Origin: Ktedonobacter sp. SOSP1-85
GTDB lineage: Bacteria; Chloroflexota; Ktedonobacteria; Ktedonobacterales; Ktedonobacteraceae
Reading direction: 5' to 3'
Length of the DNA stretch: 64,000 nt
NCBI RefSeq assembly: GCF_016587415.1
Contig: NZ_BNJI01000001.1
Location: forward strand, 1,589,501 to 1,653,500
The translations under genes were made by a program, and so were the position numbers. The notes beneath the pieces are model-generated. The model saw only the letters and a program-made list of their open reading frames with translations. It ran no database searches and was not told the DNA's origin. Below are positions 51,304-61,885 of the stretch, one piece after another (position 1 is the stretch's first letter; each line of letters begins with the position of its first letter).

Positions 51304-54090
51304 GTGTTATTTGAAGAGTTCGCGAATGAGACCAACAGCCAGAGTCCAGTACGCACACAATATCTGAATATTAAACGCCAAAATCCGGACGCCATCCTTT
51401 TCTTCCGCATGGGCGACTTTTACGAAATGTTTGACGATGACGCCGAGATTGTCGCCCGCGAACTGGAGATCGCCCTGACCCGGCGCGACTTTGGGCGTGG
51501 ACAGAAATCCCCCATGGCAGGTATTCCTTATCACGCAGCCGACGGCTATATTGCCCGGCTCGTTGGCAAGGGGTACCGCGTGGCAATCTGCGAACAGGTG
51601 AGCGATCCCGCCCTCTCGAAGGGGTTGGTTGAGCGCGAAGTGGTCCGCATTGTCACGCCCGGCACCGTCATCGACCCCTCCATGCTGGCCGCGAAACGCA
51701 ATAATTTTCTGGCCGCGGTCGTCCCCGGTCGAGGTGCCATTGGTATCGCGTATATCGACATTACAACGGGCGAGTTCGCGGTCACACAATTTGCCACACC
51801 CGAGCCTGAGCTAGCCATCCAACAGGAGATCTCACGTGTCAGTCCCGCAGAGGTGCTGGTCGAGGCCCACTATAGCCGCCTGGGCAATCGCAAGAAGCGC
51901 TGGCTGGCCACCGTCATGAGCGAGAAGCAGGTTACAAAGTTGGGGAGCAACGGGAACGCCAACGCGGATATTCCCGACCTGGAGGCAGAAGAGGATGAAG
52001 AAGAGGATTATGCGCCCCTCGTCAAACTGCTCTCAGGTCTGGCCGGGCATGTCACCCCCTATGACTCACGCTACTTCGCCGAAGACGATGCCCGTCACCG
52101 CCTGCTCAAGCAGTTTGAGGTCTCCTCGCTTGAAGGCTTTGGCTGCGCCCATCTGCCCCTGGCCGTCCGGGCCGCGGGCGCCGTTCTCTCCTATGTGCAG
52201 GAGACTCAGAAGGGCCTGCTCCAACACCTGATCGCGCTGGAAACCTACTCGACCAATAACTTTATGACCCTCGATCCCTACACCCGCCGCAACCTGGAAC
52301 TCTTTGAGACGGGACGCCTGAACTCGGTCAAAGGCTCGCTACTCTGGGTGCTGGATAAGACGCGATCGCCGATGGGAGGGCGCCTGCTACGGCGCTGGAT
52401 CGGACAGCCCCTGCTGGATATTCCTATCCTACAACTGCGCCAGCAGACGATTAGCGAACTCCTCACCGATACCCTGCTCCAGGCGCGCCTGGGAGAGGCA
52501 CTCAAACGCGCAGGCGACCTGGAGCGCCTGATCAACCGCGTTCGCCAGCGTATCGCCAACCCACGCGATCTGGTGGCCCTCGCGACGGGCCTGCGCGCCG
52601 CCGCCGAGGTTCGCACCTGCCTCGATGAAACCGCGAGCGAGAACGCGCCCTCCCTTGTACGCCTGGTTGATCGCCTCGCCAAGAATGATGATATCATCGA
52701 GCTCATTGAAAAGGCCATTATCGAAGAGCCACCCGTCAGTATCAACGAAGGCGGCATCATCCGTGCAGGTTTTAGCGCCGAACTGGACAAGCTCAAAGAG
52801 GCATCACAGAATGGCCGACAATGGATTACCGAACTGGAGCAGCGCGAGCGCAAACGCACGGGTATCTCAAATCTGCGCGTCGGCTTCAACAAAGCCTATG
52901 GCTACTTTATCGAGATCACCAACGCCAACCTGAATCGCGCGCCCACTGAATATATTCGCCGCCAGACACTCACCAATAGCGAGCGCTATATCACCCCCGA
53001 TCTCAAAGAGTACGAGACGCTGATCCTGAACGCGCAAGACCGCATCAATAAGATGGAGAACGAGTTCTTTACGCAATTGCGCTCGGATATCGCGATCCAT
53101 GCCGCTGAACGCATCCTGGACACCGCCCACGCCATCGCTGAGATCGACGTTTTTCTGAGCCTGGCGGAGGTCGCGGCAAAAAATAATTATTGTCGCCCCC
53201 AGCTCAACGAGGACGACACTATCCACATTGTGGCCGGGCGTCACCCCGTTGTCGAGCAAGCACAGACGGATACCCCGTTTATCCCCAATGATACCGACAT
53301 CTCAAATCACGAGGCCCAGATCGCCATCATCACGGGCCCCAATATGGCGGGTAAATCAACCTACCTGCGCCAGGTGGCGTTGATTACCTTGATGGCTCAG
53401 ATTGGCTCCTATGTCCCGGCCGAGTCGGCCACCATTGGCATTGTGGATCGCATTTTTACCCGTATCGGCGCCCAGGACGACCTGGCCACGGGCCAGAGCA
53501 CCTTTATGGTCGAGATGGTCGAGACCGCCAATATCCTGCATCACGCCACGCCGCGCAGCCTGCTGATCCTCGATGAGATCGGGCGCGGCACCAGTACCTA
53601 TGATGGCCTGGCCATCGCGCGCGCCATCGTGGAGTACCTGCATAATAATAAGCGCTGTGGCGCACGTACCTTCTTCGCCACCCACTACCATGAACTGGTC
53701 GAGGTGAGCAAACTGCTCCCGCGCATTCGCTGCCTCAACGTAGCCGTGGCCGAGGAAGATGGCAAGGTCATTTTCCTGCGCAAGATTGTGCCTGGAGGCG
53801 CGGATCGCAGCTATGGCATTCACGTAGCCCAGCTCGCTGGCATTCCCCGGCCCGTTCTCCACCGCGCAGAAGAGATCCTCGCCGAGCTTGAACGCCAGGG
53901 AGATGCCAAGGCGCGCCGCAAGGCCATGCGCGATATGGCGATGCCCGCCGCCTGGCAGATGACGCTGCTGGCATCCGAGCCACACCCGCTCATTGATGAG
54001 CTGAAAACTATGAAGGTTGATGAGCTAACGCCCATAGAGGCTATCAGTAAGCTCTATGAACTACAACAAAAAGCACAACGTGATTCATAA
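51304..54090 (+). CDS. mutS: DNA mismatch repair protein MutS
   Basis: 928 aa from GTG 51304 (CAGGAGGG upstream); a longer frame starts at the -35 box and is rejected. The mismatch-reading motif is Phe39-Tyr40-Glu41 in RMGDFYEMF, so this is a true MutS1. The domain order is complete: connector, lever, clamp (LRVGFNKAYGYFIEITNANL). ATPase Walker A is GPNMAGKSTYLRQ (Lys684) and Walker B is LLILDEIGRGTSTYDG, with ATHYHELVEV. An acidic insert near residue 225 (PDLEAEEDEEEDY) makes it slightly long. MutL is not in the window. Confidence 0.98.
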   Translation: MLFEEFANETNSQSPVRTQYLNIKRQNPDAILFFRMGDFYEMFDDDAEIVARELEIALTRRDFGRGQKSPMAGIPYHAADGYIARLVGKGYRVAICEQVSDPALSKGLVEREVVRIVTPGTVIDPSMLAAKRNNFLAAVVPGRGAIGIAYIDITTGEFAVTQFATPEPELAIQQEISRVSPAEVLVEAHYSRLGNRKKRWLATVMSEKQVTKLGSNGNANADIPDLEAEEDEEEDYAPLVKLLSGLAGHVTPYDSRYFAEDDARHRLLKQFEVSSLEGFGCAHLPLAVRAAGAVLSYVQETQKGLLQHLIALETYSTNNFMTLDPYTRRNLELFETGRLNSVKGSLLWVLDKTRSPMGGRLLRRWIGQPLLDIPILQLRQQTISELLTDTLLQARLGEALKRAGDLERLINRVRQRIANPRDLVALATGLRAAAEVRTCLDETASENAPSLVRLVDRLAKNDDIIELIEKAIIEEPPVSINEGGIIRAGFSAELDKLKEASQNGRQWITELEQRERKRTGISNLRVGFNKAYGYFIEITNANLNRAPTEYIRRQTLTNSERYITPDLKEYETLILNAQDRINKMENEFFTQLRSDIAIHAAERILDTAHAIAEIDVFLSLAEVAAKNNYCRPQLNEDDTIHIVAGRHPVVEQAQTDTPFIPNDTDISNHEAQIAIITGPNMAGKSTYLRQVALITLMAQIGSYVPAESATIGIVDRIFTRIGAQDDLATGQSTFMVEMVETANILHHATPRSLLILDEIGRGTSTYDGLAIARAIVEYLHNNKRCGARTFFATHYHELVEVSKLLPRIRCLNVAVAEEDGKVIFLRKIVPGGADRSYGIHVAQLAGIPRPVLHRAEEILAELERQGDAKARRKAMRDMAMPAAWQMTLLASEPHPLIDELKTMKVDELTPIEAISKLYELQQKAQRDS

Positions 54091-54171
54091 ATAGGGTGTA
54101 TATGCGTAGGGCGCGGGCATTGCTCGCGCCCTACGCATATACACCCTATCCCTACGCGCCGCAGGCGCGAG
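54091..54171. repeat. Tagged palindrome, family A
   Basis: Perfect 25-bp stem 54091-54115 with 54125-54149, loop GGCATTGCT. The tag CTACGCGCCGCAGGCGCGAGA is at 54152-54172. Begins one base after the mutS stop. Confidence 0.95.
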
Positions 54172-54288
54172 AGCAACTGCTAAACGTACATTACTCATCT
54201 ACCATCTTGAACCCATCTGTGATATCATTAAAGAGGTTGGCGATAGTGTACGATTTACAATAAATAAAATCTCTTTGTTGGAGGATTA

Positions 54289-56301
54289 ATGACAACGCAA
54301 CAGCAATCACCAGTACAGCCAAAGCAACTTGAGGACCTTTGCATCAATACTATTCGTACTCTTGCTATGGATGGTGTACAGAAAGCCAACTCCGGACACC
54401 CCGGCACCGCCATGGCGCTCGCGCCACTCACCTATCTGCTCTGGACCAAATACATGCGCCACAATCCGCGCAATCCACACTGGTTCAACCGTGACCGCTT
54501 CATTCTCTCCGCGGGCCACGCATCCATGCTGCTCTACAGCATGCTGCACCTGACAGGCTATGATCTGCCCCTTGAAGAACTGAAAAATTTCCGCCAGTGG
54601 GGTAGCCGCACGCCTGGTCATCCCGAATACCACCACGTTCCCGGCGTTGAGACCACAACCGGCCCCCTGGGGCAGGGCTTCGTCAATGGTGTCGGTATGG
54701 CAATCGCACAACGCTTCCAGGCCAGCCGCTACAACCGCCCTGACCATACACTGCTTGACCACTACATCTACACCATCTGTAGCGATGGGGACCTGATGGA
54801 GGGTATCACCTCCGAGGCAGCTTCTATCGCTGGTCACCTGAAGCTGGGTAAGCTCATCTACTTCTACGACGACAACAAGATTACCATCGAGGGCGACACC
54901 AGCCTGGCCTTCACAGAAAATGTTGGTGCGCGCTTCGAGAGCTACGGCTGGCATGTGCAGCACATCGCCGACGTCAACGACCTGGAGGCCGTGAGCCAGG
55001 CCATCGAGGCCGCCCAGGCCGACGAGCGCCCTTCGATCATCGTCACACGCACCCACATCGGCTATGGTAGCCCCAATAAGCAGGACAAAGAGTCGGCCCA
55101 TGGTTCGCCTCTGGGCGCGCAGGAGGTTATCCTGACCAAGCGCAACCTTGGCTGGGCCTCTGAGGAGCCCTTCTACGAGCCAGAAGAGGCCGTGGCCTAT
55201 TTCCGCCAGGCCGTTGAGCGTGGCGCGCAGCAGGAGTTGGCCTGGCAGGAGCAGTTCGCGGCCTATGCCAACGCCTATCCCGAGCTGGCCCAACAGTGGC
55301 AGCAGGAGCAGGACGGCAAGCTTCCCGAGGGCTGGGACAGCGAAATCCCAACCTTCAAAGCGGGCGAGGCCCTGGCCAGCCGCGTTGCCTCAGGCAAGAC
55401 CATCAACGCGATCGCGCCTAAGCTGCCTAACCTGATCGGTGGCTCCGCCGACCTGGCGCCTTCTACCAATACCTATATGAAGGACCTGGGCGATTTCACG
55501 GCTGACGAGAACGGTCGCAATATGCACTTTGGTATCCGCGAGCATGCCATGGGCGCGATCCTCAATGGTATGGCGCTCTACGGCGGCCTCATCCCCTTTG
55601 GCGCGACCTTCCTCATCTTCTCTGAGTACATGCGCCCACCCATCCGCCTGGCCGCAATCATGCGCCAGAAGGCCATCTATGTCTATACCCATGACAGCAT
55701 TGGCGTCGGCGAGGACGGTCCTACCCACCAGCCTATCGAGCAGCTGGCGGCCCTGCGCGCCATTCCTGGCCTGACCGTCATCCGCCCGGGTGACGCGAAC
55801 GAGACAGCCGAGGCCTGGCGCAACGCCATCACCATTGAGGGTCCGGTTGCCATCGTGCTCTCACGCCAGAACCTGCCTACTGTAGACCGCACCACGCATG
55901 CCAGCGCGGTCAATGTGGCCAAAGGTGCCTATGTCATCAGCGATAGCGAGACGACACCACAGGTTATCTTGATCGCGACCGGCTCCGAGCTGGCCCTGGC
56001 GCTTAGCTCAGCAGAAAAGTTGCGACTAGAGGGCATCGCCGTTCGTGTAGTAAGTATGCCCAGCCGCGAACTCTTTGAGAAACAGAGCGCCGAGTATAAA
56101 GAAAGTGTCCTGCCTAAGAGTGTACGGGCGCGTATCGCAATCGAGGCTGCGTCCCCCTTCGGTTGGGAGCGCTACGTCGGTCTGGATGGTGATACCGTCA
56201 CCCTGGATCACTACGGTGCCTCGGCTCCGTTCAGCGTCCTCTACGAGAAGTTTGGCTTCACCGTAGAGAATGTCACTGCCAAGGCGAAAAATCTGCTTTA
56301 G
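54289..56301 (+). CDS. tkt: Transketolase
   Basis: 670 aa after GGAGGATTA. TPP enzyme moving two-carbon units between sugar phosphates. Landmarks: [79 protein letters not shown] (TPP GDG motif), [20 protein letters not shown], and in the pyrimidine domain [22 protein letters not shown] and [28 protein letters not shown]. Head of the pentose-phosphate block. Confidence 0.98.
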   Translation: MTTQQQSPVQPKQLEDLCINTIRTLAMDGVQKANSGHPGTAMALAPLTYLLWTKYMRHNPRNPHWFNRDRFILSAGHASMLLYSMLHLTGYDLPLEELKNFRQWGSRTPGHPEYHHVPGVETTTGPLGQGFVNGVGMAIAQRFQASRYNRPDHTLLDHYIYTICSDGDLMEGITSEAASIAGHLKLGKLIYFYDDNKITIEGDTSLAFTENVGARFESYGWHVQHIADVNDLEAVSQAIEAAQADERPSIIVTRTHIGYGSPNKQDKESAHGSPLGAQEVILTKRNLGWASEEPFYEPEEAVAYFRQAVERGAQQELAWQEQFAAYANAYPELAQQWQQEQDGKLPEGWDSEIPTFKAGEALASRVASGKTINAIAPKLPNLIGGSADLAPSTNTYMKDLGDFTADENGRNMHFGIREHAMGAILNGMALYGGLIPFGATFLIFSEYMRPPIRLAAIMRQKAIYVYTHDSIGVGEDGPTHQPIEQLAALRAIPGLTVIRPGDANETAEAWRNAITIEGPVAIVLSRQNLPTVDRTTHASAVNVAKGAYVISDSETTPQVILIATGSELALALSSAEKLRLEGIAVRVVSMPSRELFEKQSAEYKESVLPKSVRARIAIEAASPFGWERYVGLDGDTVTLDHYGASAPFSVLYEKFGFTVENVTAKAKNLL

Positions 56302-56435
56302 TCGCAGAGAGAAAGAGAAGGGCAGGAGCCACGGTCAGGTACAAGAGTACTATAGTCAGCCTTCGTTCCTGGCACATCTCTGAAGGTGAGGGGAGATACC
56401 TCTCCCTCTTATCTTCAAATACCTGTTATATCTAC

Positions 56436-56466
56436 TTGACAAATGGGTTGCCTTTGGTAGTACGAT
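56436..56466 (+). promoter_or_regulatory. Possible promoter of tal
   Basis: TTGACA (56436-56441) and TACGAT (56461-56466), but the spacer is 19 bases, so this is weak. Confidence 0.4.
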
Positions 56467-56543
56467 TTAGAGGGCAACAGATACAAGCTTGATGAATATG
56501 TGTACTTGCAAGCGTACATCCATCATATAAGGAGAAGAACGTA

Positions 56544-57674
56544 ATGGCCAATCCACTGGTACAGTTACAAGACCAGGGACAGAGCGTCTGGTACGACAAT
56601 ATCGACCGTGCCCAGATCGCTTCTGGCGAGTTCGCGAGAATGCTGAAAGAAGATGGCATCCTTGGTGTTACCGCCAACCCGACCATTTTTGAGAAATCCA
56701 TTAGCGCCGGTCATGCTTATGACGAGCAGATGCAGCAGCTCATCAAAGAGGGCGAAAGCTCCAACGAGATCTACGAGGACCTGGTGATTCAGGACATCCG
56801 CACCGTTGCCGACCTGCTACGACCTATCTATGATCGTACCGAGGGCAAGGATGGCTATGTTAGCCTGGAGGTCTCTCCAGAGCTCGCCAACGACACCGAG
56901 GGCACGATTAAAGAGGCTGAACGCTTCTGGAATATAGTCGAGCGCCCCAACCTGATGATCAAGATCCCCGCGACCCCGGCCGGCATTCCCGCCATCTATG
57001 AAACCCTACGCAAAGGCATCAATGTCAACATCACCTTGATCTTCTCGTTGCAGTCCTATGCTGATGTCGTCGATGCCTATGTGCGCGCACTCGAGGAGCG
57101 CAACAGCGAGGGTAAGGATATCAGCCACATCGCCTCGGTCGCCAGCTTCTTTGTCAGCCGCGTTGATACGCTGGTCGACAAGCTACTTGAGGACAAGATC
57201 AAGGCCGGTGGCGATGCCTCGCTCAAAGAGCTTGAGGGCAAGGCCGCTATCGCCAACGCGCGTCTCGTCTACCAGGACTTCAAACGCTTCTTCAACACCC
57301 CTCGTTTCGAGACGTTGAAGCATGCGGGCGCGCATGTGCAGCGTCCGCTGTGGGCCAGCACCAGCACCAAGAACCCGGCCTACCGCGACGTCCTCTACGC
57401 CGAGGAACTGATTGGCCCTGATACGGTTGACACCATGCCTCTTGACACCATCAAGAACTTCCGCGACCATGGTATCGTCAAAAACACCATTGAGAACGAT
57501 ATCGAGGGCGCGAAGAAGACGCTTGATGAGCTGGAGAAGAATGGTATCCACTACGACCAGGTCACCAAGCAATTGCAGGACGAAGGGGTCCAGAAGTTCA
57601 TTGACTCTTTCCACCAGCTCTTCGCTGGTATTAAGAGCAAGAAGCAGGCACTCAAAGAGCAGGTTGCTGACTAG
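56544..57674 (+). CDS. tal: Transaldolase
   Basis: 376 aa after AAGGAGAAG. Moves a dihydroxyacetone unit between sugar phosphates through a Schiff base on Lys140 (NLMIKIPATPAGIPAI). Also VTANPTIFEKSI, EVSPELANDTEGTI, NVNITLIFSLQSYADVVDAYVRALEE, ASFFVSRVDTLVDKLL and LWASTSTKNPAYRDVLYAEEL, the long actinobacterial/cyanobacterial form. Usually paired with tkt and zwf as here. Confidence 0.97.
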   Translation: MANPLVQLQDQGQSVWYDNIDRAQIASGEFARMLKEDGILGVTANPTIFEKSISAGHAYDEQMQQLIKEGESSNEIYEDLVIQDIRTVADLLRPIYDRTEGKDGYVSLEVSPELANDTEGTIKEAERFWNIVERPNLMIKIPATPAGIPAIYETLRKGINVNITLIFSLQSYADVVDAYVRALEERNSEGKDISHIASVASFFVSRVDTLVDKLLEDKIKAGGDASLKELEGKAAIANARLVYQDFKRFFNTPRFETLKHAGAHVQRPLWASTSTKNPAYRDVLYAEELIGPDTVDTMPLDTIKNFRDHGIVKNTIENDIEGAKKTLDELEKNGIHYDQVTKQLQDEGVQKFIDSFHQLFAGIKSKKQALKEQVAD

Positions 57675-58025
57675 AGGCCTGCACAGGCACCAATAGACGC
57701 CTTCCAGGCGCCAGGGTAGGGATACATTATCCCTGCCCTGTTCTGCTGCGTTTCTTCATAGACTTTCTTGAAGAACAAGCACAGAAATTCAGGCGCACCT
57801 CGCGCGGGTATATACTAAAGTATTTCACTACATCAGTTCGCTTATCACCGGTTCTTTTCTCCATGGCAGGTAGCCAGATGCTACCATGAGGGGTTATACT
57901 TCTTGTAGAGACGAACTATCTGCTGGACTAACAAGCACCAGGAGACCGGCGTTACCAGAGTTTGACAACACGATCTTAGATTACATGTCTTAGATTACAC
58001 ATTCTTGAATGAGGAGATTACACTC
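57675..58025. other. Intergenic region between tal and zwf
   Basis: 351 bases. Hairpin CAGGGTAGGGATA (57712-57724) with TATCCCTGCCCTG (57728-57740), three-base loop, likely the 3' end of the tal message though without a T-run. A TATACT box near 57812 has a poor -35 (TTCAGG). A TTGACA near 57960 lacks a good -10. No gene. Confidence 0.5.
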
Positions 58026-59576
58026 ATGCCTCAGCGTAGCGTAGTCGAAGCGCCCAACCCCTTTCGCGAGGGGCTACGCATTAAACAGAGTCCAGAACCA
58101 TGCGTGATGGTCATCTTCGGCGCTACCGGCGACCTGACTCACCGCAAGTTGCTGCCAGCGCTCTATAACCTGGCTCTGGAACATCCCCTGCCCGCAGGCT
58201 TTTCTGTCGTGGCATTCGCACGCCGTCCTTACAATGATGAGGTCTTTCGCAAACAGGCGCTCGACTCTATCAACGAGTTTTCTCGTCAGAAGCCAGTAAA
58301 CGAGCAGGTCTGGGAGAGCTTCTCCAATGGCATCTTCTACCTGCAATCCGACTTCCACGAGCCAGAAGGCTATGAGAAACTCGCGGCACTACTCAACCGC
58401 CTTGACCAGGAGCGGGGCACCAGTGGCAATCGCATCTTCTACCTATCCACGCCACCCAGCCAGTATCCTACCATTATTCAGAACCTGGGGGCCGTTGGTC
58501 TCAACCGCAACCGTAAAGGGTGGACGCGCATCATTGTCGAGAAACCCTTTGGTCATGATCTCCCTTCCGCTCGCGAGTTGAACCGCCAGATCGGTAAGGT
58601 CTTTAAAGAGGATCAGATCTATCGCATTGACCACTACCTGGGGAAAGAGACCGTCCAGAATATCCTGGTCTTCCGCCTGGCCAATGGCATCTTCGAACCC
58701 ATCTGGAACCGGCGCTATATCGATCATGTCCAGATTACTGTTGCCGAGAATATTGGCATTGAGGGCCGCGGCGGCTACTACGAAGAGTCAGGCGCCATCC
58801 GCGATATGATTCAAAACCATATGCTCCAGTTGCTGACGCTGGTAGCCATGGAACCCCCCATTGCCTTTGACGCCAACGCGGTCCGCGACGAAAAGGTGAA
58901 AGTGCTCCATGCGCTTCAGCCGCTCTCTGGTCGCGAGGCCCTCCAAAACACGATACGCGCCCAATACACGGCTGGCTATGTCGGTGGACACCAGGTCGGC
59001 GGCTACCTGAGCGAGAACGGTGTCTCACCAGCGTCCTCCACCGAGACCTATGTTGCTATGAAATTGTTCATTGACAACTGGCGCTGGGCAGGCGTTCCCT
59101 TCTACCTGAGAACAGGCAAACACCTTCCCAAGCGTGTCACAGAGATCGCCATTCAATTTAAGCAGCCACCTCTGATGATCTTCAAGCAGAATGATGCTCA
59201 GGGGCAGGTCGAACCAAACGTTTTGACGCTGCGTATCCAGCCAGATGAAGGCATCTCCTTGAAATTCGGTGCCAAGGTACCAGGTACCGATCAGCAGATT
59301 CGCTCGGTCAATATGGACTTCTTCTATGGCTCATCCTTCGTACGCGAGCAACCCGAGGCCTACGAGCGCCTCTTGCTTGATGCCATGCTCGGCGACTCAA
59401 CCCTCTTCACCCGCCGCGACGAGGTAGAGGCCGCCTGGACCTTTGTACAGGGCATTCTTGATGCTTGGAAGAACGAGTCACCTGCCACCATTCATACCTA
59501 TGAGTCTGGTACGTGGGGACCACAGGGCTCCGATGAGTTCATCTGGCGCGATGGCTTCCGCTGGCGCCGTCCCTGA
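58026..59576 (+). CDS. zwf: Glucose-6-phosphate dehydrogenase
   Basis: 516 aa from ATG 58026 (GAGGAG upstream); an ATG at 58005 is possible but lies before the site. NADP-binding VIFGATGDLTHRKLLPALYNL (Gly32 onwards), substrate site IVEKPFGHDLPSARELN and catalytic RIDHYLGKE (200-208, His203). TGKHLPKRVTEIAIQFK near 370. Oxidises glucose 6-phosphate to the lactone, making NADPH. Followed by opcA, which assembles or activates G6PDH in Cyanobacteria and Actinobacteria. Confidence 0.98.
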   Translation: MPQRSVVEAPNPFREGLRIKQSPEPCVMVIFGATGDLTHRKLLPALYNLALEHPLPAGFSVVAFARRPYNDEVFRKQALDSINEFSRQKPVNEQVWESFSNGIFYLQSDFHEPEGYEKLAALLNRLDQERGTSGNRIFYLSTPPSQYPTIIQNLGAVGLNRNRKGWTRIIVEKPFGHDLPSARELNRQIGKVFKEDQIYRIDHYLGKETVQNILVFRLANGIFEPIWNRRYIDHVQITVAENIGIEGRGGYYEESGAIRDMIQNHMLQLLTLVAMEPPIAFDANAVRDEKVKVLHALQPLSGREALQNTIRAQYTAGYVGGHQVGGYLSENGVSPASSTETYVAMKLFIDNWRWAGVPFYLRTGKHLPKRVTEIAIQFKQPPLMIFKQNDAQGQVEPNVLTLRIQPDEGISLKFGAKVPGTDQQIRSVNMDFFYGSSFVREQPEAYERLLLDAMLGDSTLFTRRDEVEAAWTFVQGILDAWKNESPATIHTYESGTWGPQGSDEFIWRDGFRWRRP

Positions 59577-59673
59577 TTATAACAGCCTGTATGCTGAGTT
59601 TGTAGCGATAAAAGATGTAGCACAACGCAGTCCACATGAACAATGAAGTTCACTTTGATGAAGGGGAACGGGA

Positions 59674-60951
59674 ATGACGAAGGCATCCTTTGAAAATCCA
59701 GGCGTGCATCTCCCCTGGGCAGGTAAACCGGTACGCATAGAAGAAGCCGAGGAGATTCTCACCTCACTCTGGCACCTGTCCGCCGACAACGTGCGCATTA
59801 GCCAGAACGTAAATGTGCGCGCCAGTGTCCTCAATTTTGTCATCTGTGCACCGGACATAGCCACAGCACAGCGCGCTAGCTCACTTCTTCGCGATCTCTG
59901 TAGTACCCATATCGCGCGCGTCATACTGCTCATCCTTGATACCAGCGAGAGTTCACCTACCGAGGTCAGCACGTGGGTGACCCTCCGCTCGTTTCCAATC
60001 ATCTCCGATATCATGCGCCACAACTTTGAACAGATTACGATCATGCTCAGTGGGTCCGCTCTTCGCTCTGCAGCTACGATCATCCAGCCCTTACTCAAAC
60101 CAGAGCTTCCCATTTATCTGTGGTGGCTCCAGGATCCGCCCCGTGATGAGACCCTCTTTTCACGCCTGGCTCAGACAAGCAATCGCGTCATTGTCGACTC
60201 CGAAAGCTTCCTTCAGCCAGAGAATAGCCTGGCTCGCCTGGCAGCGTATCTTGCAGATACGGCAGAGAACTCCAGCTGGGCACTCAGCGATCTTAATTGG
60301 GGGCGCATCACGCCCTGGCGTCAACTGGTCGCGCAATTTTTCGATGTGCCCGCCTATCAAGACTACTTGAGCGGCATCTATCACATAGAGATTGAGCACG
60401 CCATTTCACCTACCAGGGATACCACTGGCGCAAACGGCAGCAGTCCCACAACTCCTACCGTCAATCCAACGCGCGCTCTCCTCTTTTCCGCCTGGCTACT
60501 CAAGAGCCTGAACTGGCAGATCGATACCGCTAATGAACGGAACCAGCATCATCCAGAGACAGGCGAGCATTCCTGGCATACATCACACGCCACGGGCAAG
60601 CTCCAATTACCAGGCGCAGATGAACTCCTGGTTCATAGTGGGCGTGGCAGTATTACCATTCGCCCTCGCGTTGAACCCGCGCTCACACCTGGTTCACTCT
60701 GCCTGGTCCGTATCTTAAGTACCCTCGATGATAAACATGCGACCTTTGCCATTGATCGCGCCGATGGCGCGGAATATGCGATCACCTCGGTCGAGCTCCC
60801 CGAAGGCACACGCCATCAACGCACCGTTAGCCTGGGGCAAAGTTCCTCGCGCATAGCCAGCACCTTGCTGCACGATGAGCTAGAGATTCTGGGACATGAT
60901 CGCCTCTTTGAGGCCGCGCTCAATGAAGTCTATAGACTTCTTGTAGAATAA
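59674..60951 (+). CDS. opcA: G6PDH assembly protein OpcA
   Basis: 425 aa. EEAEEILTSLWHLSADNV..RASVLNFVICAP and ARVILLILDTSES in the N-terminal domain, then SDIMRHNFEQITIMLSGSALRSAATIIQPLLKPELPIYLWWLQDPP and the C-terminal sheet (PALTPGSLCLVRILS) match OpcA. It is an allosteric activator of Zwf in Cyanobacteria and is redox-linked there. A non-catalytic protein; location after zwf is the standard one. Followed by a palindrome. Confidence 0.93.
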   Translation: MTKASFENPGVHLPWAGKPVRIEEAEEILTSLWHLSADNVRISQNVNVRASVLNFVICAPDIATAQRASSLLRDLCSTHIARVILLILDTSESSPTEVSTWVTLRSFPIISDIMRHNFEQITIMLSGSALRSAATIIQPLLKPELPIYLWWLQDPPRDETLFSRLAQTSNRVIVDSESFLQPENSLARLAAYLADTAENSSWALSDLNWGRITPWRQLVAQFFDVPAYQDYLSGIYHIEIEHAISPTRDTTGANGSSPTTPTVNPTRALLFSAWLLKSLNWQIDTANERNQHHPETGEHSWHTSHATGKLQLPGADELLVHSGRGSITIRPRVEPALTPGSLCLVRILSTLDDKHATFAIDRADGAEYAITSVELPEGTRHQRTVSLGQSSSRIASTLLHDELEILGHDRLFEAALNEVYRLLVE

Positions 60952-60963
60952 CAACAGGCACGT

Positions 60964-61050
60964 CTGGTATGTGGTGAGGTGCAGTCTGGCAGCCAGTGGT
61001 TGCCAGACTGCACCTCACCACATACCAGGGCGAACTCCGCAGGCGCGGGG
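60964..61050. repeat. Tagged palindrome, family A
   Basis: Perfect 28-bp stem 60964-60991 with 61001-61028, loop GCCAGTGGT. Tag variant ACTCCGCAGGCGCGGGG at 61034-61050. Lies between opcA and pgl, within a same-strand gene block. Confidence 0.93.
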
Positions 61051-61119
61051 CGTCACGCGTCATGCTAAAAAATTGCACATCGTGTACTACTCAGTCAGCT
61101 TTGTAGGAGAGAAACAAAC

Positions 61120-61866
61120 ATGCAAAATAGACATATCTCCGTCTACTCCAGTCTGGACACACTCAGCCAGGCAGCGGCTCGCTACGTTATTCAAGTCGCG
61201 CAAGAAGCCATCGTCTCTCATGGGCGCTTCACCTTTGCGCTCTCTGGCGGCAATACCCCTAAAGCACTTTATAAACTGCTCGCCGCCGAACCCTACACCA
61301 GCCAGATTGATTGGAACCTGGTCGATATTTTCTGGTCTGACGAGCGTTGCGTCCCGCCCGAGAGCGAGGATAGCTGCTACCGCCTGGCGATGGACACCAT
61401 GCTGAGCAAAGTTCCCATTCCCGCCAGCCAGATTCACCGTATGCACGCCGAGGAGAAGGATCGCGACGCAGCCTCTCAAGCCTATACTGAGGAGATGCGC
61501 CGCGTCTTTGGCACATCTGGCACTCCCGCCTTTGACCTGATTCTCTTAGGCATGGGACCCGAGGCCCATACGGCCTCCCTCTTCCCACATCAGCCCTCGC
61601 TCCAGGAGCGTGAGCGCCTGGTCATGCCTGTGAGCGTGCCCAAGCCCCCCCCTGCGCGCCTGACCCTTACGCCTCCTGTCTTACAGGCTCCGCGTCATGT
61701 GCTCTTCCTGGTCACGGGCCAGGATAAGGCAGAAGCCGTCAAAGAAGTCATTGAAGGGGCACGCAACCCCGACGAGTATCCAGCGCAGCTAGTCCAGCCC
61801 ACACAGGGTGATGTGACCTGGCTCTTCGATACCGCGGCGGCCTCACAACTCACGCATAAGGCGTAA
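61120..61866 (+). CDS. pgl: 6-phosphogluconolactonase
   Basis: 248 aa after TAGGAGA. FTFALSGGNTPKALYKLLA, DIFWSDERCVPPESEDSCYRLAMDTMLSKVPIP, DLILLGMGPEAHTASLFP (the catalytic region) and RLTLTPPVLQAPRHVLFLVTG are the DevB/SOL-type lactonase pattern. Hydrolyses the lactone made by Zwf. Next gene rpe starts 19 bases on. Confidence 0.97.
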   Translation: MQNRHISVYSSLDTLSQAAARYVIQVAQEAIVSHGRFTFALSGGNTPKALYKLLAAEPYTSQIDWNLVDIFWSDERCVPPESEDSCYRLAMDTMLSKVPIPASQIHRMHAEEKDRDAASQAYTEEMRRVFGTSGTPAFDLILLGMGPEAHTASLFPHQPSLQERERLVMPVSVPKPPPARLTLTPPVLQAPRHVLFLVTGQDKAEAVKEVIEGARNPDEYPAQLVQPTQGDVTWLFDTAAASQLTHKA

Positions 61867-61885
61867 GCAGGAAGGAAAAAGAAGC

